This document shows, one piece after another, positions 61,163 to 64,000 of a DNA stretch of 64,000 nt. Positions within the stretch are counted from its first letter, which is position 1. Each line of letters begins with the position of its first letter. A program made the translations under genes and the position numbers. The DNA comes from Mimachlamys varia (lineage: Eukaryota; Mollusca; Bivalvia; Pectinida; Pectinidae): the NCBI GenBank assembly GCA_947623455.1, contig OX392529.1, positions 52,533,186 to 52,597,185 on the forward strand, in the 5' to 3' direction. The notes beneath the pieces are model-generated. The model was not told the DNA's origin. It worked only from the letters and a program-made list of their open reading frames with translations, and ran no database searches.

Positions 61163-64000
61163 CTTGTTCAATACAAGTGTAATGGTGACTGATTTCGTGT
61201 GCTTCGTTACGTCGGTATTTAGTTTTGGCATATTTATTACAAACTGTTGAAGATTCGCCTTACACAGCTTTCCATTCCCTTGATGCCATGGTGATATATA
61301 GCTTGTTTGTACTTCCTATTTAAAATTAGTTTAGGCTAATTACTATGCCACTGAGGAAGTTTAATGAGGAACTGATTTTTGAATGAATGAAGAGTTCAGA
61401 TACTTAACTTTGGAAAAAATGTATTTAAAAAAAATGTTTCAATGTCTGTGGGCGGTTTAAACAGGAACAAAAGATATGGGGACGTTTCTATTTAGGGACA
61501 ACGGGCTTGCTTTATTTTTCTGGGTGTCAACTTCTGGATACTGTGATGTACAAATGTATGTATGTCAGTAAACATCGCTGAAAACACGTTTTGTAGCCTT
61601 TTCAATGTATCTATGGATCTAGACAGTAGTCACTAGTGTTGATCTTTAAATATTAGAGTTATTAACTATAAATATTTAGTAATAATATATAGTAAATGAT
61701 TTACCGGTGTTAGTCCTACATCAGCTTCGTACCTCGATCTTAGGTTAAACTATGACCAACACGGGCAACTTACTACTTAGCTGTATGATAAACGTGACGA
61801 TTTCGATTTTCCGATGGTGAACTTTCCCTTTCTTAATAGTAACATCCGTGTTACTCTATCCTATGGTGTTTACATGTTGCAGTTGATTTATCATTCTGGG
61901 GCTTGCTCTGAATACCGAGATTTTCGTGTTAGATGTCAGCTGCTGACAAACAAACTTACGGCATAGGGTTTCGAGAGATACAGGTTGATGAAGACTATGT
62001 GCAAGTTTAATGGTCGCCATCTTGGTGTAGACAGGGAAATTTCACCCTCGAGATTTTCACATCAAATTCTTTAAAACCTTCGGCAGCGCCTCTTGTTTTG
62101 ACCAAATTAAAAACAAAACTTTCCTCCTATCTAACACCCTTGGAAATGAAAGAGTACTGCAATCTTAACAGATATTGAAAGATATCTGGATATAAAGGTA
62201 CAGGAGGCCTGCCTTCAGAGTCAGCATTAAGTTACGAATGGTAAACACGATTCTGCATGGTTGGCAAACATGGACAAAATCAGATTCCTCCGGCTAAATA
62301 ACGGTAAACATGTACAGGCTTTGAAGTCGATTGTGGCTCATTTGTGATCTTCAAAAGACAGGCATCAGCCCAGGAATTGGTCAGGTTTCAATGTGTTCCT
62401 TCAGTTTTGTCATGACATATTTGAGGGATTTAGAGAGCGTAGTTGAGCGTAGCCCCTGAATATCGATGAAGTAATAATCCCTACATATACAAAATTGCTA
62501 TATTCATTCCAGATTATAGAATCTGAAGAAGGACAGGTTTAGAAGTAGTGAAATGGATGTTTTTATCACTATACTGATGAAGCTTCCTGTCTATGCTGTC
62601 TTCAGTAATATAAGTGTGTTAAATATGTTATGTACAAATATTTGTGTATGTTCTTTTTTCTTTGGTGGTTTTACATTAACTGAACATTTTCAAGAAACTG
62701 TAAATGTAGTTTTTTGTCAATTATGAATGATTTTAATATTCAAATACTGTATTATTTGTGTTACAGATTATTAAGATAAGTTTATTAAGTCTTATTTTAA
62801 TGTAATTTATATTGTGTTCTGATCAAATATAGACTGCGTCGTTTATTTCATGAAAAATATACTGTTAAATAACATATTTCTGTTATAAATGTGTTATTTG
62901 ACTCTTTTGCTTCTACATTAGTTTTGCAATTTTCGAAATTTCCCTAGCATCGCTGACGAGTCCTACAAGGACGAAACAGTTCAAGTTCAAGTTCAAGATT
63001 GATTTTATTAAAGTGTCATATGTCAATATACATCTTAAAATCTTTACAAAATCAATAAACGATTAATTTTTCTTAACATCAGTAAAAACCTATCGACATC
63101 CAGCCAGTGTTGACTAAGAGATACTATAGCACGTATCTTACCATTTATGATCCTCCAACAAAATGAAGTATTTATTATAGGCCGACAGATTAGTCGTTCT
63201 GTCATAAAATGTACATATAATAATGTTTTAATCAGCTTTACTTTTCTTATCTTAGTAAGATATGACATGAAATCCTTCATAAAAAGATAATGTGCCATTC
63301 CCAATCATGACTTATACTTTATGAGACACCATACACTGTAATAAGATTCTATCAAAAATTCCCATCAAGGTAATATATTTAATATAGATTAATTTAGTTC
63401 CATCATACGATGCATGTGATAATAATTCAATAAATTCTAGTTTCATTATCTTAACAATGATGACTTAACACGCACATATGCTGCACCTCTTAGATTTAGT
63501 ATTAGATACAGTATGCCGAAAAAATGAATTAAACTGTATGATACAGCTGTTTCGTCCTCCTAGGACTCTTCAGTGATGCTAGGGGCCAAAAGGTACTAAT
63601 GTAGAAGCAGAAGGGTCAGGTGCGTAAAACCCCTTTAATTTATGAATTTAGAAGTAAAAGAAGAGAAATGTCAACGTTAACTTATATGAGACACCATAGC
63701 AAGATTATATTCAAGTTATCAATCAAGGTAATACATTTATAGATTGTTAGTTTACAATGTAGATTAGTTTTATCATACAATGTATGCTTGATAATAATTT
63801 GATCAATTCCTCTTTCGTTATCTTAACAAAATATGAAAAGAAGAGAAATGGCAATGTTGACCTACAGTATATGGGACACCATATCAAGATTTTATCCAAA
63901 TTTTCCATTGAAGTGATGTATTTATAGATTGATAGATTAGTTCCATCGTACAATGCACATACAATATATAATATAATATTAATATTATTAGATATGTAAT
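61163..64000 (-). other. FMO-C intron 1 / upstream, non-coding
   Basis: No FMO exon 1 found. Holds dispersed repeat family 2 fragments at 62890-62990 (-) and 63470-63660 (+), around a pair of related segments (63330-63450 and 63680-63960: GACACCATA, AAGATT(A/T)TAT, CAAGGTAATA, ATTAGTT(C/T)(C/T)ATCATAC). Otherwise nothing recognised. Confidence 0.5.

Overview
This is a eukaryotic, AT-rich, repeat-dense genomic window, most likely from a marine mollusc (bivalve/scallop-like). The clues are intron-containing metazoan genes, flavin-containing monooxygenase (FMO) proteins, abundant small TIR elements and tRNA-derived SINE heads. There are also tandem-repeat-cored mobile elements with AGGCCCAATGGGCCT and CTCACCTGG ends, which look like mollusc repeats. 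The taxonomic call is inference; no database was consulted.

Region 1 (about 0.3-8.2 kb, + strand) is a decayed but readable DNA-transposon gene. I reconstruct five exons from splice sites and reading phase. They encode a zinc-finger-like exon, an 18-bp minisatellite coding for Leu-Thr-Ser/Thr-Thr-Pro-Ala/Val hexapeptides, a canonical 2A-type ribosome-skipping motif (GDVESNPGP) at the exon end, two C2H2-like zinc fingers, and a large DDE transposase resembling the HMGXB3/KDZ-associated family with cysteine clusters. This copy carries a nonsense codon and 4-bp deletion in the minisatellite, an extra T in a T8 run, an in-frame TGA, and a frameshift or deletion that removes the expected second catalytic region. 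A 2A peptide inside a DNA transposon of this type is the most unusual thing in the window.

Region 2 (8.2-27 kb) has no credible host gene. It holds a 62-bp satellite with a 12-monomer (744-bp) higher-order repeat, a nearly identical 2.17-kb tandem duplication, a roughly 157-bp tandem array inside a Helitron-like element ending in a hairpin plus CTAA, two tRNA-derived SINE heads in antisense, and several inverted-repeat elements.

Region 3 (27-64 kb, - strand) is an FMO cluster of three six-exon-pattern genes in tandem. FMO-A (32.0-36.2 kb) has exons 3-6 only. FMO-B (42.3-52.2 kb) is complete, with all splice phases consistent and a predicted 530-aa protein with FAD and NADPH motifs, the FMO signature and a C-terminal membrane anchor. 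FMO-C (56.0-61.2 kb) has exons 2-6, with exon 1 presumably beyond the right edge. FMO-A and FMO-C lie in two copies of a segmental duplication of about 9 kb (27.05-36.69 and 52.25-60.80 kb). Divergence between the copies is strongly uneven: exons 4-6 encode identical protein, while exon 3 differs at 9 of 100 residues, which suggests recent gene conversion. Introns and flanks carry a hAT-type MITE with a perfect 8-bp target duplication, two TTAA-flanked elements, minisatellites of 29, 32 and 21 bp, and two dispersed repeat families.
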